Assembly (NCBI RefSeq): GCF_000092045.1
Contig: NC_007761.1
Span: 1,553,001 to 1,617,000 of the forward strand
Length of the DNA stretch: 64,000 nucleotides
Direction of reading: 5' to 3'
From: Rhizobium etli CFN 42
GTDB taxonomy: Bacteria > Pseudomonadota > Alphaproteobacteria > Rhizobiales > Rhizobiaceae
The translations under genes and the position numbers were made by a program. This document shows, piece after piece, positions 28,331-37,218 of the stretch. Under the pieces are notes generated by a model. That model was not told the origin of the DNA and did no database searches. It saw nothing but the letters and a program-made list of their open reading frames with translations. Positions within the stretch are counted from its first letter, which is position 1, and every line of letters starts with the position of its first letter.

Positions 28331-29344
28331 TCACCTCTTTGCGAGAATTTTCGCCACCTCGATCGCGAAATAGGTGAGGATGCCGTCGCATCCCGCCCGC
28401 TTGAACGACAGCAGCGTTTCGAGCATCGCCCGCTCGCCGTCGATCCAGCCGTTCATCGCTGCGGCCTTGATCTGCGTATACTCACCGGACACTTGGTAGG
28501 CGAAGGTCGGCAGGCCGAAGGCCTCCTTCATCCGCCAGCAGATGTCGAGATAGGGCAGGCCAGGCTTGACCATCAGCATGTCGGCGCCTTCCTCGACGTC
28601 GAGGGCGGCGTCGCGGATCGCTTCTGTGCCGTTGGCAGGGTCGATATAATAAGTCTTCTTGTCGCCTTTCAGCAGCCCGCCGGTCGAGATCGCCTCCCGA
28701 TATGGGCCATAAAAGGCCGAAGCGAATTTCGTCGCATAGCTCATGATGCCGACACTCTGGTGGCCGGCCGCATCGAGCGCCATACGGATGGCGCCAATGC
28801 GCCCGTCCATCATCTCCGATGGGGCGATGATGTCGGCGCCGGCATCGGCCTGCATCACGGCGGCGCGCGCCACCTGATCGACCGTCTCGTCGTTGACGAT
28901 CTCGCCGTCTCTCAAGATTCCGTCATGGCCATGGCTGGTGAAGGGATCGAGCGCGACGTCGGTGATGACGCCGATATTGGGCACCGCCTTCTTGATCGCC
29001 GCCGTGGCCTGGTTGATCAGATTATTGGCCTCGAGGCTGTTCGAACCCGTCTCGTCGCGCAACTCCATCTCGATATTGGGAAAGGTCGCCAGCGCCGGAA
29101 TGCCGAAGCCCGCCGCTTCGCGCGCGGCCTCGACGGCCTTGTCGATGCTCATGCGGTTGACGCCGGGCATGGCCGGGATCGGATCGATGATACCGGAGCC
29201 CGGCACGATGAAGATCGGCCAGATCAGGTCATCGACCGTCAGCCGGTTCTCCTGTACAAGGCGTCGCGTCCAGTCTGCCTTGCGATTGCGCCGCATGCGG
29301 CGATGGCCGGTGATGTCGTCGACGAGATGCGTCTTATCCTGCAT
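28331..29344 (-). CDS. hemB: Delta-aminolevulinic acid dehydratase (porphobilinogen synthase)
   Basis: 337 residues from the ATG at 29344; the frame is open much further upstream but that part is antisense to another gene. It condenses two 5-aminolevulinate molecules to porphobilinogen in heme synthesis. The Schiff-base lysines are K206 (SYATKFASAFYGP) and K260 (MLMVKPGLPYLDI). The metal site reads ALDPFTSHGHDGIL: aspartates D133 and D141 stand where zinc-type enzymes have cysteines, so this is the magnesium-type enzyme known from Bradyrhizobium and other rhizobia. Nodule bacteria need heme for leghemoglobin-linked respiration. Confidence 0.96.
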   Translation of the reverse strand: MQDKTHLVDDITGHRRMRRNRKADWTRRLVQENRLTVDDLIWPIFIVPGSGIIDPIPAMPGVNRMSIDKAVEAAREAAGFGIPALATFPNIEMELRDETGSNSLEANNLINQATAAIKKAVPNIGVITDVALDPFTSHGHDGILRDGEIVNDETVDQVARAAVMQADAGADIIAPSEMMDGRIGAIRMALDAAGHQSVGIMSYATKFASAFYGPYREAISTGGLLKGDKKTYYIDPANGTEAIRDAALDVEEGADMLMVKPGLPYLDICWRMKEAFGLPTFAYQVSGEYTQIKAAAMNGWIDGERAMLETLLSFKRAGCDGILTYFAIEVAKILAKR

Positions 29345-29443
29345 GATATCTATCCCTGGCCCATTCCATTTATCGGAGCGCTCATTATCATGGCGCCCGG
29401 AAAATCCAAACCGGACGATTGGCCGCGGCGGAAAACCACCCTT

Positions 29444-29914
29444 ATGACAATGCAACCCCGAACCGATGTCTGCGCCATGGAACCCGATAGCCCGACGATC
29501 CCGAGACGCACACTGGCGGATCTTCTCTTCATTCTCTTCCTGAGGCTGGTTGCCGTATCCTGCTTCTGGTTCGGCCTGCAATACTGGGCGATGCTCGTCG
29601 GCTATTCGCTGGTCGGTGCCGGCCGCTTCGATCTGTTGAGCCTGCCGTGGAAGGTGGCGAGCACCAGCCTTGCCGTGCTTTTCCCCGTCGCCTCCCTCGG
29701 CCTCTGGCTCACCGTTTCCTGGGGACCGGTTATTTGGGTGCTGGCAGCAGGCGGGCAGATCCTGATGTATGGCCTGCTGCCTGACATTTTCGGGCCCAAC
29801 AAACTGATCATCCTGCTGCATCTCATGGTCGCCGCGGTCTACTGCATTTTCCGCCTGTTGCTCTGGCTGGAAAAGCGCCGGCACCGCCGCCAGGTAAGTG
29901 TTGATTTACCCTGA
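29444..29914 (+). CDS. DUF6163-type small membrane protein
   Basis: About 156 residues. The start is uncertain: in-frame ATGs exist at 29390, 29444 and 29476, none with a strong ribosome site. The body has four hydrophobic helices (LLFILFLRLVAVSCFWFGLQYWAMLVG, STSLAVLFPVASLGLWLTVSW, VIWVLAAGGQILMYGLL, LIILLHLMVAAVYCIFRLLLW) and ends in a basic tail. It resembles the DUF6163 proteins of Rhizobiales found between hemB and ldtR. The function is unknown. It is divergent from hemB and upstream of ldtR. Confidence 0.75.
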   Translation: MTMQPRTDVCAMEPDSPTIPRRTLADLLFILFLRLVAVSCFWFGLQYWAMLVGYSLVGAGRFDLLSLPWKVASTSLAVLFPVASLGLWLTVSWGPVIWVLAAGGQILMYGLLPDIFGPNKLIILLHLMVAAVYCIFRLLLWLEKRRHRRQVSVDLP

Positions 29915-29943
29915 GACAACGTGGAGTTTCCGGTAAGGCTCCA

Positions 29944-29960
29944 TTAAGCCTGCGGTTTAA
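29944..29960. promoter_or_regulatory. Candidate LdtR operator
   Basis: TTAAGCC-TGC-GGTTTAA is an inverted repeat with 6 of 7 pairs, located 84 bases before the ldtR start. A dyad of this size is typical of MarR-type repressors, which commonly control their own promoter. The assignment rests on position and symmetry only. Confidence 0.4.
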
Positions 29961-30043
29961 GTCGAATTTTATATGTATTCGATAGGGTCTCACTCAAGGC
30001 GGGAAGAAAACGACACCGCCAAACAAACAGTGAGGCAGTCAAT

Positions 30044-30559
30044 ATGAACACGAAAATCAAGCCGCAGGCGGTATCCAACTTCCGTGACCAGCAGGATCAG
30101 GGCATCCGTGATCTTTACATGGAATCCCTTCATCTTGTCGAACGTCTTCATCGCCGTCTTCTCGACGTCATCAAGGACGAGTTCGACCGTCAGGGTCGCA
30201 GCGACGTCAACGCCATCCAGGCGCTGCTCCTTTTCAACATCGGCAATTCGGAGCTGACCGCCGGCGAGCTGCGCTCCCGTGGCTACTATCTCGGCTCTAA
30301 CGTTTCCTACAATGTCAAGAAGCTGGTCGACCTCGGCTTCATCAACCACCAGCGCTCCCGCATCGACCGCCGCTCGGTCCGCATCAGCCTGACCGAAACC
30401 GGCCAGGACATCGCCGAAACGGTCGCCAAGCTCTACGAACGCCACATCGCCTCGATCGACAAGGTCGGCGGCATCGGCACCGACGAGTTCACCCAGATGA
30501 ACAAGCTGCTCCAGCGCCTCGACCGCTTCTGGAACGACTCGATCATGTATCGTCTCTAA
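30044..30559 (+). CDS. ldtR: MarR-type transcriptional regulator LdtR
   Basis: 171 residues. A winged helix-turn-helix lies in the middle (ALLLFNIGNSELTAGELRSRGYYLGSNVSYNVKKLVDLGFINHQRSRIDRRSVRISLTETG). The protein closely matches LdtR, the regulator studied in Liberibacter asiaticus and Sinorhizobium, where it controls an L,D-transpeptidase gene and osmotic-stress tolerance. Here an L,D-transpeptidase gene follows on the same strand, 435 bases downstream, which supports the assignment. A dyad upstream of ldtR could be its own operator. Confidence 0.9.
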   Translation: MNTKIKPQAVSNFRDQQDQGIRDLYMESLHLVERLHRRLLDVIKDEFDRQGRSDVNAIQALLLFNIGNSELTAGELRSRGYYLGSNVSYNVKKLVDLGFINHQRSRIDRRSVRISLTETGQDIAETVAKLYERHIASIDKVGGIGTDEFTQMNKLLQRLDRFWNDSIMYRL

Positions 30560-30994
30560 GACCCTCCACCTCCTTTCAGGGTTGAAGAAAACCGGATGCG
30601 TTCCCTGCGCGTCCGGTTGTGCCGTTTGCGCTCCGTGGCATCTTTGCAACGCATGGCGGCCAAGCGTAAGGGCCGGTATCCAAGCCGTTTTTTAGCCGTT
30701 ATTAACCGGCACGATTTACCCGTCATATGGTTCGTTGCGTGATGAACCCGGCCATCGGCAGTTGCCCTCGGCCTGAAAACACGAATTGGCCATATTGGTG
30801 TGGCAGCGGAATGTTTAACAACCGGCGCTTTCAATGAACCAGGAACGTTCTGGCTTTCGCATCGCAATCTTGTGATGCGGCGGGCGGAGTTTTCCGATGT
30901 GCCGGGAGAACGAATGGATAGGGATCTGCGTTACGGCGCAGTGATATCGCAAAGCGCCGCGCTTCCTTCATAGCGGCATTCAGTGGTTGGGACT
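30560..30994. other. Intergenic region ldtR-ldtP
   Basis: 435 bases with no credible gene. It contains a stem-loop after ldtR (AACCGGA 30590-30596 with TCCGGTT 30612-30618) and, at 30705-30720, GCCGTTATTAACCGGC, an imperfect dyad that shares TTAACC with the dyad in front of ldtR. The latter is a possible LdtR site for ldtP. The length suggests a substantial regulated leader for ldtP. Confidence 0.45.
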
Positions 30995-32296
30995 ATGTCG
31001 AAGAAAAACGGAAATGAAGCTCTCTCGCGCCGCGCTTTCCTTGCGTCCGCGGCAACGATTGGCGCCGGCGCGATGGCCGCGCCGGCATTGGCGCAGTCGG
31101 CGCTCGATACGCTGATCAACGCACCGCGCCGCGGCAACTGGGACGACCAGTTCGATGCGAAGGCGGCTTCGCGCACGGCGACCGCTGTCGTTTCCAACAC
31201 GCCGATCCTTGGTCCCCAATCGGTCGCGAGTGCCCAGCAGGCGATCATGCAGTATCAGCAGATTGCGGCCGCCGGCGGCTGGCCTGAAGTCAATCCCGGT
31301 GATCAGCGCCTGCAGCTCGGCGTTTCCTCTCCCGCCGTTCAGGTGCTGCGCCAGCGCCTTGCGATCACCGGCGACCTGCCGCGCGAGGCAGGCATGTCGA
31401 ATGCCTTCGATTCCTATGTCGACGGCGCAGTCAAGCGCTTCCAGGCGCGTCACGGCCTGCCGTCCGACGGCGTTCTCGGCGAATTCACGCTGAAGGCGAT
31501 GAACATTCCGGCCGATGTCCGTCTGCAGCAGTTGAACACCAATCTGGTTCGCCTGCAGACTTTCCCGGAAGATCTCGGCCGCCGCCACCTGATGGTCAAC
31601 ATTCCGGCCGCCTATGTCGAGGCTGTGGAAGACGGCAGCGTTGCGACGCGCCATACCGCGGTCGTCGGCCGTCTGAGCCGCCCGACGCATCTCGTCAATT
31701 CGAAGATCTACGAAGTCATCCTCAATCCCTACTGGACCGCGCCGCGCTCGATCGTCGAAAAGGACATCATGCCGCTGATGCGCAAGGATCCGACCTATCT
31801 CGAAAAGAATGCGATCCGCCTGATCGACGGCAAGGGAAATGAGGTTTCTCCGGAGACTATCGATTGGAACGGCGAGGCGCCGAACCTGCAGTTCCGCCAG
31901 GACCCGGGCAAGATCAACGCCATGGCGTCGACGAAGATCAACTTCTACAACAAAAACGGCGAGTACATGCACGACACGCCGCAGCAGGGCCTGTTCAACA
32001 AGCTTATGCGTTTCGAATCGTCGGGCTGCGTCCGCGTTCAGAACGTGCGCGACCTGTCGACTTGGCTGTTGCGCGAGACGCCGGGCTGGAGCCGCCAGCA
32101 GATGGAGCAGGTGATCGCAAGCGGCGTCAACACGCCGATCAAGCTCGCCACCGAAGTTCCGGTCTACTTCGTCTACATCTCCGCCTGGGGCATGCCCGAC
32201 GGCATCGTCCAGTTCCGCGACGACATCTATCAGATGGACGGCAATGCCGAATTGGCGCTCGATACCACGGCTGGCATGGAACAGCCGGTGCAATAA
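30995..32296 (+). CDS. ldtP: L,D-transpeptidase with peptidoglycan-binding domain (LdtP)
   Basis: 433 residues from the ATG at 30995; a GTG at 30983 is also possible and neither has a strong ribosome site. The N-terminus is a twin-arginine signal (SRRAFLASAATIGAGAMAAPALAQ). A PG_binding_1 domain follows (VSSPAVQVLRQRLAITG to GVLGEFTLKAMN), then the YkuD catalytic domain with the nucleophile C345 in RFESSGCVRVQ. It forms 3-3 cross-links or attaches proteins to peptidoglycan in the periplasm. ldtR upstream is its likely regulator. A strong terminator follows. Confidence 0.92.
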   Translation: MSKKNGNEALSRRAFLASAATIGAGAMAAPALAQSALDTLINAPRRGNWDDQFDAKAASRTATAVVSNTPILGPQSVASAQQAIMQYQQIAAAGGWPEVNPGDQRLQLGVSSPAVQVLRQRLAITGDLPREAGMSNAFDSYVDGAVKRFQARHGLPSDGVLGEFTLKAMNIPADVRLQQLNTNLVRLQTFPEDLGRRHLMVNIPAAYVEAVEDGSVATRHTAVVGRLSRPTHLVNSKIYEVILNPYWTAPRSIVEKDIMPLMRKDPTYLEKNAIRLIDGKGNEVSPETIDWNGEAPNLQFRQDPGKINAMASTKINFYNKNGEYMHDTPQQGLFNKLMRFESSGCVRVQNVRDLSTWLLRETPGWSRQQMEQVIASGVNTPIKLATEVPVYFVYISAWGMPDGIVQFRDDIYQMDGNAELALDTTAGMEQPVQ

Positions 32297-32322
32297 GCGG
32301 CGACCTCTGCATCGCACCCTCG

Positions 32323-32352
32323 AACCGCGCCCTCCCGGCGCGGTTTTTTTTT
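32323..32352 (+). terminator. Rho-independent terminator of ldtP
   Basis: AACCGCGCC pairs with GGCGCGGTT around 5 bases, followed by a run of T residues to 32352. It separates ldtP from glyA. Confidence 0.92.
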
Positions 32353-32514
32353 ATGTTGACGGAGGCGCTCTGTCCCGTCGCCATCATTCTTCGGCGCCGC
32401 GCTGTCGCAAAATGGCTGGAGCGCGCGCTTTGCTCAGCAAATGTCGTTCTTCGTATTGCCCTTGCCACAGCGGAAGGCTAATACCTCAGCGCATTCCAGT
32501 TGAGGAGCCCGCCC

Positions 32515-33813
32515 ATGACCAATGCTTCCACCGAATCCTTCTTCAATCGCTCGCTTGCGGACGTCGATCCGGAAATCTTCGGCGCGATCGGAAAGGAACT
32601 CGGTCGCCAACGGCACGAGATCGAACTGATCGCTTCCGAGAACATCGTCTCCCGCGCCGTGCTGGAAGCCCAGGGCTCCATCATGACCAACAAATATGCC
32701 GAGGGTTACCCCGGCAAGCGCTATTACGGCGGCTGCCAGTTCGTCGATATCGCCGAGGAACTGGCGATCGAGCGTGCCAAGAAGCTGTTCGGCGTTAATT
32801 TCGCCAACGTTCAGCCGAATTCCGGCTCGCAGATGAACCAGGCCGTGTTCCTGGCGCTGCTGCAACCCGGCGACACCTTCATGGGTCTCGACCTGAATTC
32901 GGGCGGCCACCTCACGCATGGTTCGCCGGTCAACATGTCCGGCAAGTGGTTCAACGTCGTTTCCTACGGCGTGCGCGAAGGCGACAACCTGCTCGACATG
33001 GATGAAGTCGCCCGCAAGGCCGAAGAGCACAAGCCGAAGGTGATCATCGCCGGCGGCACAGCCTATTCCCGCATCTGGGACTGGAAGCGCTTCCGCGAGA
33101 TCGCCGACTCGGTCGGCGCTTATCTGATGGTCGACATGGCCCACATCGCCGGTCTTGTCGCCGGCGGCCAGCATCCGTCACCGTTCCCGCACTGCCATGT
33201 CGCGACGACGACGACCCACAAGTCGCTGCGCGGCCCGCGCGGTGGTGTCATCCTCACCAACGAGGAGGATCTGGCCAAGAAGTTCAATTCGGCCGTCTTC
33301 CCGGGTCTGCAGGGTGGTCCGCTGATGCACATCATTGCCGCCAAGGCGGTTGCCTTCGGTGAGGCGCTGCAGCCGGAATTCAAGGAATATGCAGCCCAGA
33401 TCGTCAAGAACGCCCGGGCGCTTGCCGAAACGCTGATCGCAGGCGGCCTCGATGTCGTTTCCGGCGGCACCGACAACCATCTGATGCTTGTCGACCTGCG
33501 CAAGAAGAACGCCACCGGCAAGCGTGCCGAGGCCGCTCTCGGCCGCGCCTACATCACCTGCAATAAGAACGGCATTCCCTTCGATCCGGAAAAGCCCTTC
33601 GTCACCTCCGGCGTGCGCTTGGGTGCACCGGCCGGCACGACGCGTGGTTTCAAGGAAGCCGAATTCCGCGAGATCGGCAATTTGATCGTCGAGGTTCTCG
33701 ACGGCCTCAAGGTCGCCAATTCCGATGACGGCAACGCCGCCGTTGAAGCCGCCGTGCGCGGCAAGGTGGTCAACCTCACAGACCGCTTCCCAATGTATGA
33801 CTACATGGGATAA
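32515..33813 (+). CDS. glyA: Serine hydroxymethyltransferase
   Basis: 432 residues from the ATG at 32515 (GAGGAG upstream). The PLP lysine lies in [16 protein letters not shown]. Other family motifs are [37 protein letters not shown] and [24 protein letters not shown]. It converts serine to glycine and supplies methylene-tetrahydrofolate. It is the first gene of the glyA-nrdR-ribD-ribE run, with 9 bases to nrdR. Confidence 0.97.
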   Translation: MTNASTESFFNRSLADVDPEIFGAIGKELGRQRHEIELIASENIVSRAVLEAQGSIMTNKYAEGYPGKRYYGGCQFVDIAEELAIERAKKLFGVNFANVQPNSGSQMNQAVFLALLQPGDTFMGLDLNSGGHLTHGSPVNMSGKWFNVVSYGVREGDNLLDMDEVARKAEEHKPKVIIAGGTAYSRIWDWKRFREIADSVGAYLMVDMAHIAGLVAGGQHPSPFPHCHVATTTTHKSLRGPRGGVILTNEEDLAKKFNSAVFPGLQGGPLMHIIAAKAVAFGEALQPEFKEYAAQIVKNARALAETLIAGGLDVVSGGTDNHLMLVDLRKKNATGKRAEAALGRAYITCNKNGIPFDPEKPFVTSGVRLGAPAGTTRGFKEAEFREIGNLIVEVLDGLKVANSDDGNAAVEAAVRGKVVNLTDRFPMYDYMG

Positions 33814-33822
33814 GGAGTAGCG

Positions 33823-34299
33823 ATGCGCTGCCCCTATTGCGGTTCGGAAGATACTCAGGTCAAGGATTCGCGCCCGGCGGAGGACAATACGTCCATCCGC
33901 CGGCGGCGTATCTGTCCGGATTGCGGCGGCCGCTTCACCACCTTCGAGCGCGTGCAGCTGCGCGAGCTCATGGTGATCAAGAAGACCGGCCGCAAGGTGC
34001 CTTTCGATCGCGACAAGCTGGTGCGCTCCTTCGAGGTGGCGCTGCGCAAGCGTCCGGTCGAGCGTGACCGCATCGAACGCGCCGTTTCCGGCATCGTCCG
34101 CCGGCTCGAGAGCTCCGGCGAAACCGAGATTTCCTCTGAGCAGATCGGTCTACAGGTGCTCGAAGCGATGAAGAGCCTCGACGATGTCGGCTTCGTGCGC
34201 TACGCTTCGGTCTATCGGGATTTCTCGCTTGCCGAGGATTTCGAGAAGGTCATTTCCGAAATCAACGCCAAAATCGCTCGCGACCCGCTGGACAGATGA
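33823..34299 (+). CDS. nrdR: Transcriptional repressor NrdR
   Basis: 158 residues, the normal length. A zinc ribbon is formed by C3, C6, C31 and C34 (CPYC, CPDC), followed by an ATP-cone domain ([29 protein letters not shown]). It senses ATP/dATP and represses ribonucleotide reductase genes. AAGGAG stands 6 bases before its start, and ribD begins 3 bases after its stop. Confidence 0.97.
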   Translation: MRCPYCGSEDTQVKDSRPAEDNTSIRRRRICPDCGGRFTTFERVQLRELMVIKKTGRKVPFDRDKLVRSFEVALRKRPVERDRIERAVSGIVRRLESSGETEISSEQIGLQVLEAMKSLDDVGFVRYASVYRDFSLAEDFEKVISEINAKIARDPLDR

Positions 34300-34302
34300 G
34301 CC

Positions 34303-35610
34303 ATGAGCGTCACGCCGGATGACGAAGGTTTCATGGCGGCGGCGATCCGCCTGTCGCGCCGGCATCTCGGCCGTACCGCCACCAACCCCTCCGTCGGCTG
34401 CGTAATCGTCAAGGACGGCGTCGTCGTTGGCCAAGCCGTGACCGCGCTTGGCGGTCGCCCGCATGCCGAGCCGCAGGCGCTTGCCGAAGCTGGCGATCTT
34501 GCCCGCGGCGCCACCGCCTATGTCACGCTCGAACCCTGCTCGCATCATGGCAAGACGCCGCCCTGCGCCGAAGCGCTGATCGCCTGTGGCGTCGCTCGAG
34601 TCGTCATCAGCGTCACCGATCCTGATCCGCGTGTCTCGGGCCGCGGCATTTCCATGCTGCGCGAAGCCGGCATCGCGGTGGACGCCGGTGTGCTGGAGGC
34701 GGAAGGCCGGCGTTCGCTCGCCGCCTATCTCACCCGCCAGACGAAGAACCGCCCCTATGTGACTCTCAAACTTGCCGTTTCCGCCGATGGCATGATCGGC
34801 CGCCAAGGGGAGGGCCAAGTGGCGATAACAGGGCCGGAGGCGCGCGCTGAGGTTCAGACGCTGCGGGCCGAAACCGATGCCATCCTGGTCGGTATCGGCA
34901 CTGCAATATCGGACGACCCGCTGCTGACGGTGCGCACGCCGGGCCTGGAGGCGCAATCGCCGATCCGCATCGTGCTCGATCCGTTGCTGTCACTGCCACT
35001 GACCAGCAAGCTGGTTGCGACAGCGCGGGACGTGCCGGTCATCTTGGTTGCGAGTGAAGAGATTTCGCCGTTAGGGTCAGAGGAAGGGTCACCCCCCTCT
35101 GTCCTGCCGGGCATCTCACCCGCAAGGGGGGAGATCGGCAAGAGGCGCGATCCGAATTTTCAAGGCAGCGGGTCGCCGTTCGCTACGGAAGATGTAGGGC
35201 AGGGAGCTACCTCCCAGCCAATCTCCCCACCTGTGGGGGAGATGCCCGGCAGGGCAGAGGGGGGCGCCTCGTCCGTTGACGCAACCGACGCAGACGCTCG
35301 CCGCGTCGCGCTCGAAGCCGCCGGTGTCGAGATCGTCTATTGCAATCCCTATCATCCGGAAGTCCTGCTGCCGGCTCTAGCAACGCGCGGCATTTCCTCG
35401 CTTCTGATCGAGGGCGGCGCCAAGACGGCGAAGCTTTTCCTCGAAGCCGGTCTCCTTGACCGCATCCAACTTTACCAGGCGCCCGTCGTCATCGGCGAGG
35501 GTGGTATTGAATCCCCGGTGCAGGCAACCGACATACCATCCGGTTTTACCCATATGGGCACGCAGTTGTTCGGCGTCGATCGCCTGGACGAATATGAAAG
35601 AGAGAATTGA
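34303..35610 (+). CDS. ribD: Bifunctional riboflavin deaminase/reductase RibD with an in-frame repeat insert
   Basis: 435 residues, about 60 longer than usual. The N-terminal deaminase has zinc ligands H54 (HAEPQAL), C79 and C88 (PCSHHGKTPPC). The C-terminal reductase begins at about residue 148 (YVTLKLAVSADGMIG) and ends LLIEGGAKTAKLFLEAGLLDRIQLYQAP. The extra length is residues 264-321, encoded by a palindromic repeat (35092-35264) that keeps the frame open. The insert is rich in Gly, Pro and Ser and lies between the strand VPVILVA and the helix DARRVALEAAGVEI, a likely surface loop. Both active sites are intact. The stop overlaps the ribE start by one base. Confidence 0.95.
   Translation: MSVTPDDEGFMAAAIRLSRRHLGRTATNPSVGCVIVKDGVVVGQAVTALGGRPHAEPQALAEAGDLARGATAYVTLEPCSHHGKTPPCAEALIACGVARVVISVTDPDPRVSGRGISMLREAGIAVDAGVLEAEGRRSLAAYLTRQTKNRPYVTLKLAVSADGMIGRQGEGQVAITGPEARAEVQTLRAETDAILVGIGTAISDDPLLTVRTPGLEAQSPIRIVLDPLLSLPLTSKLVATARDVPVILVASEEISPLGSEEGSPPSVLPGISPARGEIGKRRDPNFQGSGSPFATEDVGQGATSQPISPPVGEMPGRAEGGASSVDATDADARRVALEAAGVEIVYCNPYHPEVLLPALATRGISSLLIEGGAKTAKLFLEAGLLDRIQLYQAPVVIGEGGIESPVQATDIPSGFTHMGTQLFGVDRLDEYEREN
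35092..35264. repeat. Palindromic repeat element inside ribD
   Basis: The 26-base arms at 35092-35117 and 35239-35264 are inverted copies with one mismatch (cores CCCCCCTCTG, CTGCCGGGCATCTC). Each arm carries an inner hairpin: 35113-35135 and 35221-35243 (ATCTC...GAGAT). The element has the form of the rhizobial intergenic palindromes, yet it lies wholly within a coding frame without a stop codon. Confidence 0.85.
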
Positions 35611-36221
35611 TGTTCACCGGAATTGTTACTGATATCGGTACGATCGAATCCGTTTCGTCGTTGAAGGAAGGCATCAAGCTCCGCGTCGCGACCGCCTACG
35701 ACCCGGCGACCATCGATATGGGCGCCTCGATCTCCCATTCCGGCATCTGTCTCACTGTGACGGGCCTTCCGGCCGAAGGCAGCAATGGGCGCTGGTTCGA
35801 GGTCGAGGCCTGGGAAGAGGCGTTGCGGCTGACGACGATCGGCACCTGGCGGGAAGGCAGCCGTATCAATCTGGAACGGTCGTTGAAGATCGGGGATGAA
35901 CTCGGCGGCCACATCGTTTCCGGCCACGTCGACGGCAAGGCGGAAATCCTCTCGGTGTCATCGGAGGGCGATGCCACCCGTTATCGCCTGCGCGCACCTG
36001 AGCATCTGGCGAAATTCGTCGCCCCCAAGGGGTCGATCGCACTCGACGGCACTTCGCTGACCGTCAATGCGGTCGACGGCACCGATTTCGACGTCCTGCT
36101 CATCCGTCACACGCTCGACGTCACCACCTGGGGGGAGCGCAAGGCCGGCGATTTCGTCAATTTCGAAGTCGACACCATGGCGCGTTACGCCGCCAGGCTG
36201 GCGGAATTCCCGAGCGCCTGA
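35610..36221 (+). CDS. ribE: Riboflavin synthase alpha chain
   Basis: 203 residues from the ATG at 35610 (the A is shared with the ribD stop). It has the two lumazine-binding barrels: MFTGIVTDIGTIESV with the catalytic N-terminus and SHSGICLTVTG, then GHIVSGHVDGKAEI with the second copy SIALDGTSLTVNAVDGTDFDVLLIRHTL. It dismutates 6,7-dimethyl-8-ribityllumazine to riboflavin. Its partner ribH is not next to it but 15 kb away, across the glycan island. Confidence 0.96.
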   Translation: MFTGIVTDIGTIESVSSLKEGIKLRVATAYDPATIDMGASISHSGICLTVTGLPAEGSNGRWFEVEAWEEALRLTTIGTWREGSRINLERSLKIGDELGGHIVSGHVDGKAEILSVSSEGDATRYRLRAPEHLAKFVAPKGSIALDGTSLTVNAVDGTDFDVLLIRHTLDVTTWGERKAGDFVNFEVDTMARYAARLAEFPSA

Positions 36222-36339
36222 ATCAGAAACCTGTACTGCTTTCCAGTGTTGCGGTACGACTGGCATGCCGGGCGCGGAACATCACCTGCGCGCCTGAGGC
36301 ATCCAACTGCCGACTGTGACGCGGCGCCGGCCAGATCGT

Positions 36340-37209
36340 TCACCAATCCGGGGACAGCTTCCTCAGATATTGGCCGTAGGCACTCTTGCCGAGCTCCGCC
36401 GCGAGCTTGGCGAGTTCGGCCTGTGAGATGTAACCCATGCGCCAGGCGACTTCTTCGGGACAGGCGATCTTGAAGCCTTGGCGTTTCTCCAGCGTGCTGA
36501 CGAAACCCGCGGCATCGTGCAGACTATCAGGCGTGCCGGTGTCGAGCCAGGCATAGCCCCGGCCCATCAACTCCACGAAAAGCTGGCCGCGCTCGAGATA
36601 GGTGCGGTTGACATCGGTGATTTCCAATTCACCGCGCGGTGACGGCTTCAGGTTGGCGGCGATATCGACCACCTGCTGGTCGTAGAAATAGAGGCCGGTC
36701 ACCGCCCAGTTCGATTTTGGCTCCTTCGGCTTCTCCTCGATCGACAGTGCATTCATTTTTTCGTCGAAGCCGACAACACCATAGCGTTCCGGATCGGTGA
36801 CGTGGTAGGCGAATACTGTTGCGCCTTCGCGACGACTCGTGCCGGATTTCATGATTTCCGGCAGTCCGTGCCCGTAGAAGATGTTGTCGCCGAGAACGAG
36901 TGCCGAGCTGTCGCCGTGCACGAAGTCGGCGCCGATAATAAAGGCCTGGGCGAGGCCGTCCGGGCTCGGCTGTACGGCATAGGTCAGCGAAATTCCCCAT
37001 TGCGAGCCGTCGCCGAGAAGGCGCTTGAAGGCTTCGACGTCGTGAGGCGTAGTGATGATCAGCAGTTCCCTGATCCCGGCGAGCATGAGTGTCGTCAGCG
37101 GATAGTAGATCATCGGTTTGTCGTAGACCGGCATCAACTGTTTCGAGACGGCTTGCGTGATTGGATGCAGACGCGTGCCCGTGCCGCCGGCGAGAATAAT
37201 GCCCTTCAT
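36340..37209 (-). CDS. rmlA: Glucose-1-phosphate thymidylyltransferase
   Basis: 289 residues. [38 protein letters not shown] is the family signature, with [10 protein letters not shown] and [20 protein letters not shown] following. It makes dTDP-glucose from glucose-1-phosphate and dTTP, the entry to dTDP-L-rhamnose and to the 4-amino sugar. It is the last gene of the island's minus-strand operon (GT, rmlC, rmlB, rmlD, rmlA), with AAGGAG 5 bases before its start and 9 bases from rmlD. Confidence 0.96.
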   Translation of the reverse strand: MKGIILAGGTGTRLHPITQAVSKQLMPVYDKPMIYYPLTTLMLAGIRELLIITTPHDVEAFKRLLGDGSQWGISLTYAVQPSPDGLAQAFIIGADFVHGDSSALVLGDNIFYGHGLPEIMKSGTSRREGATVFAYHVTDPERYGVVGFDEKMNALSIEEKPKEPKSNWAVTGLYFYDQQVVDIAANLKPSPRGELEITDVNRTYLERGQLFVELMGRGYAWLDTGTPDSLHDAAGFVSTLEKRQGFKIACPEEVAWRMGYISQAELAKLAAELGKSAYGQYLRKLSPDW

Positions 37210-37218
37210 GCTTTCTCC

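Noticed and set aside
28223..29443. A long plus-strand frame running into the DUF6163 gene
   Set aside because: It is antisense to hemB. Only the last 156 codons have membrane-protein character, so I kept those alone.
29944..29960. CtrA site (TTAA-N7-TTAA) upstream of ldtR
   Set aside because: The two TTAA are separated by 9 bases, not 7. A MarR-type dyad fits better.
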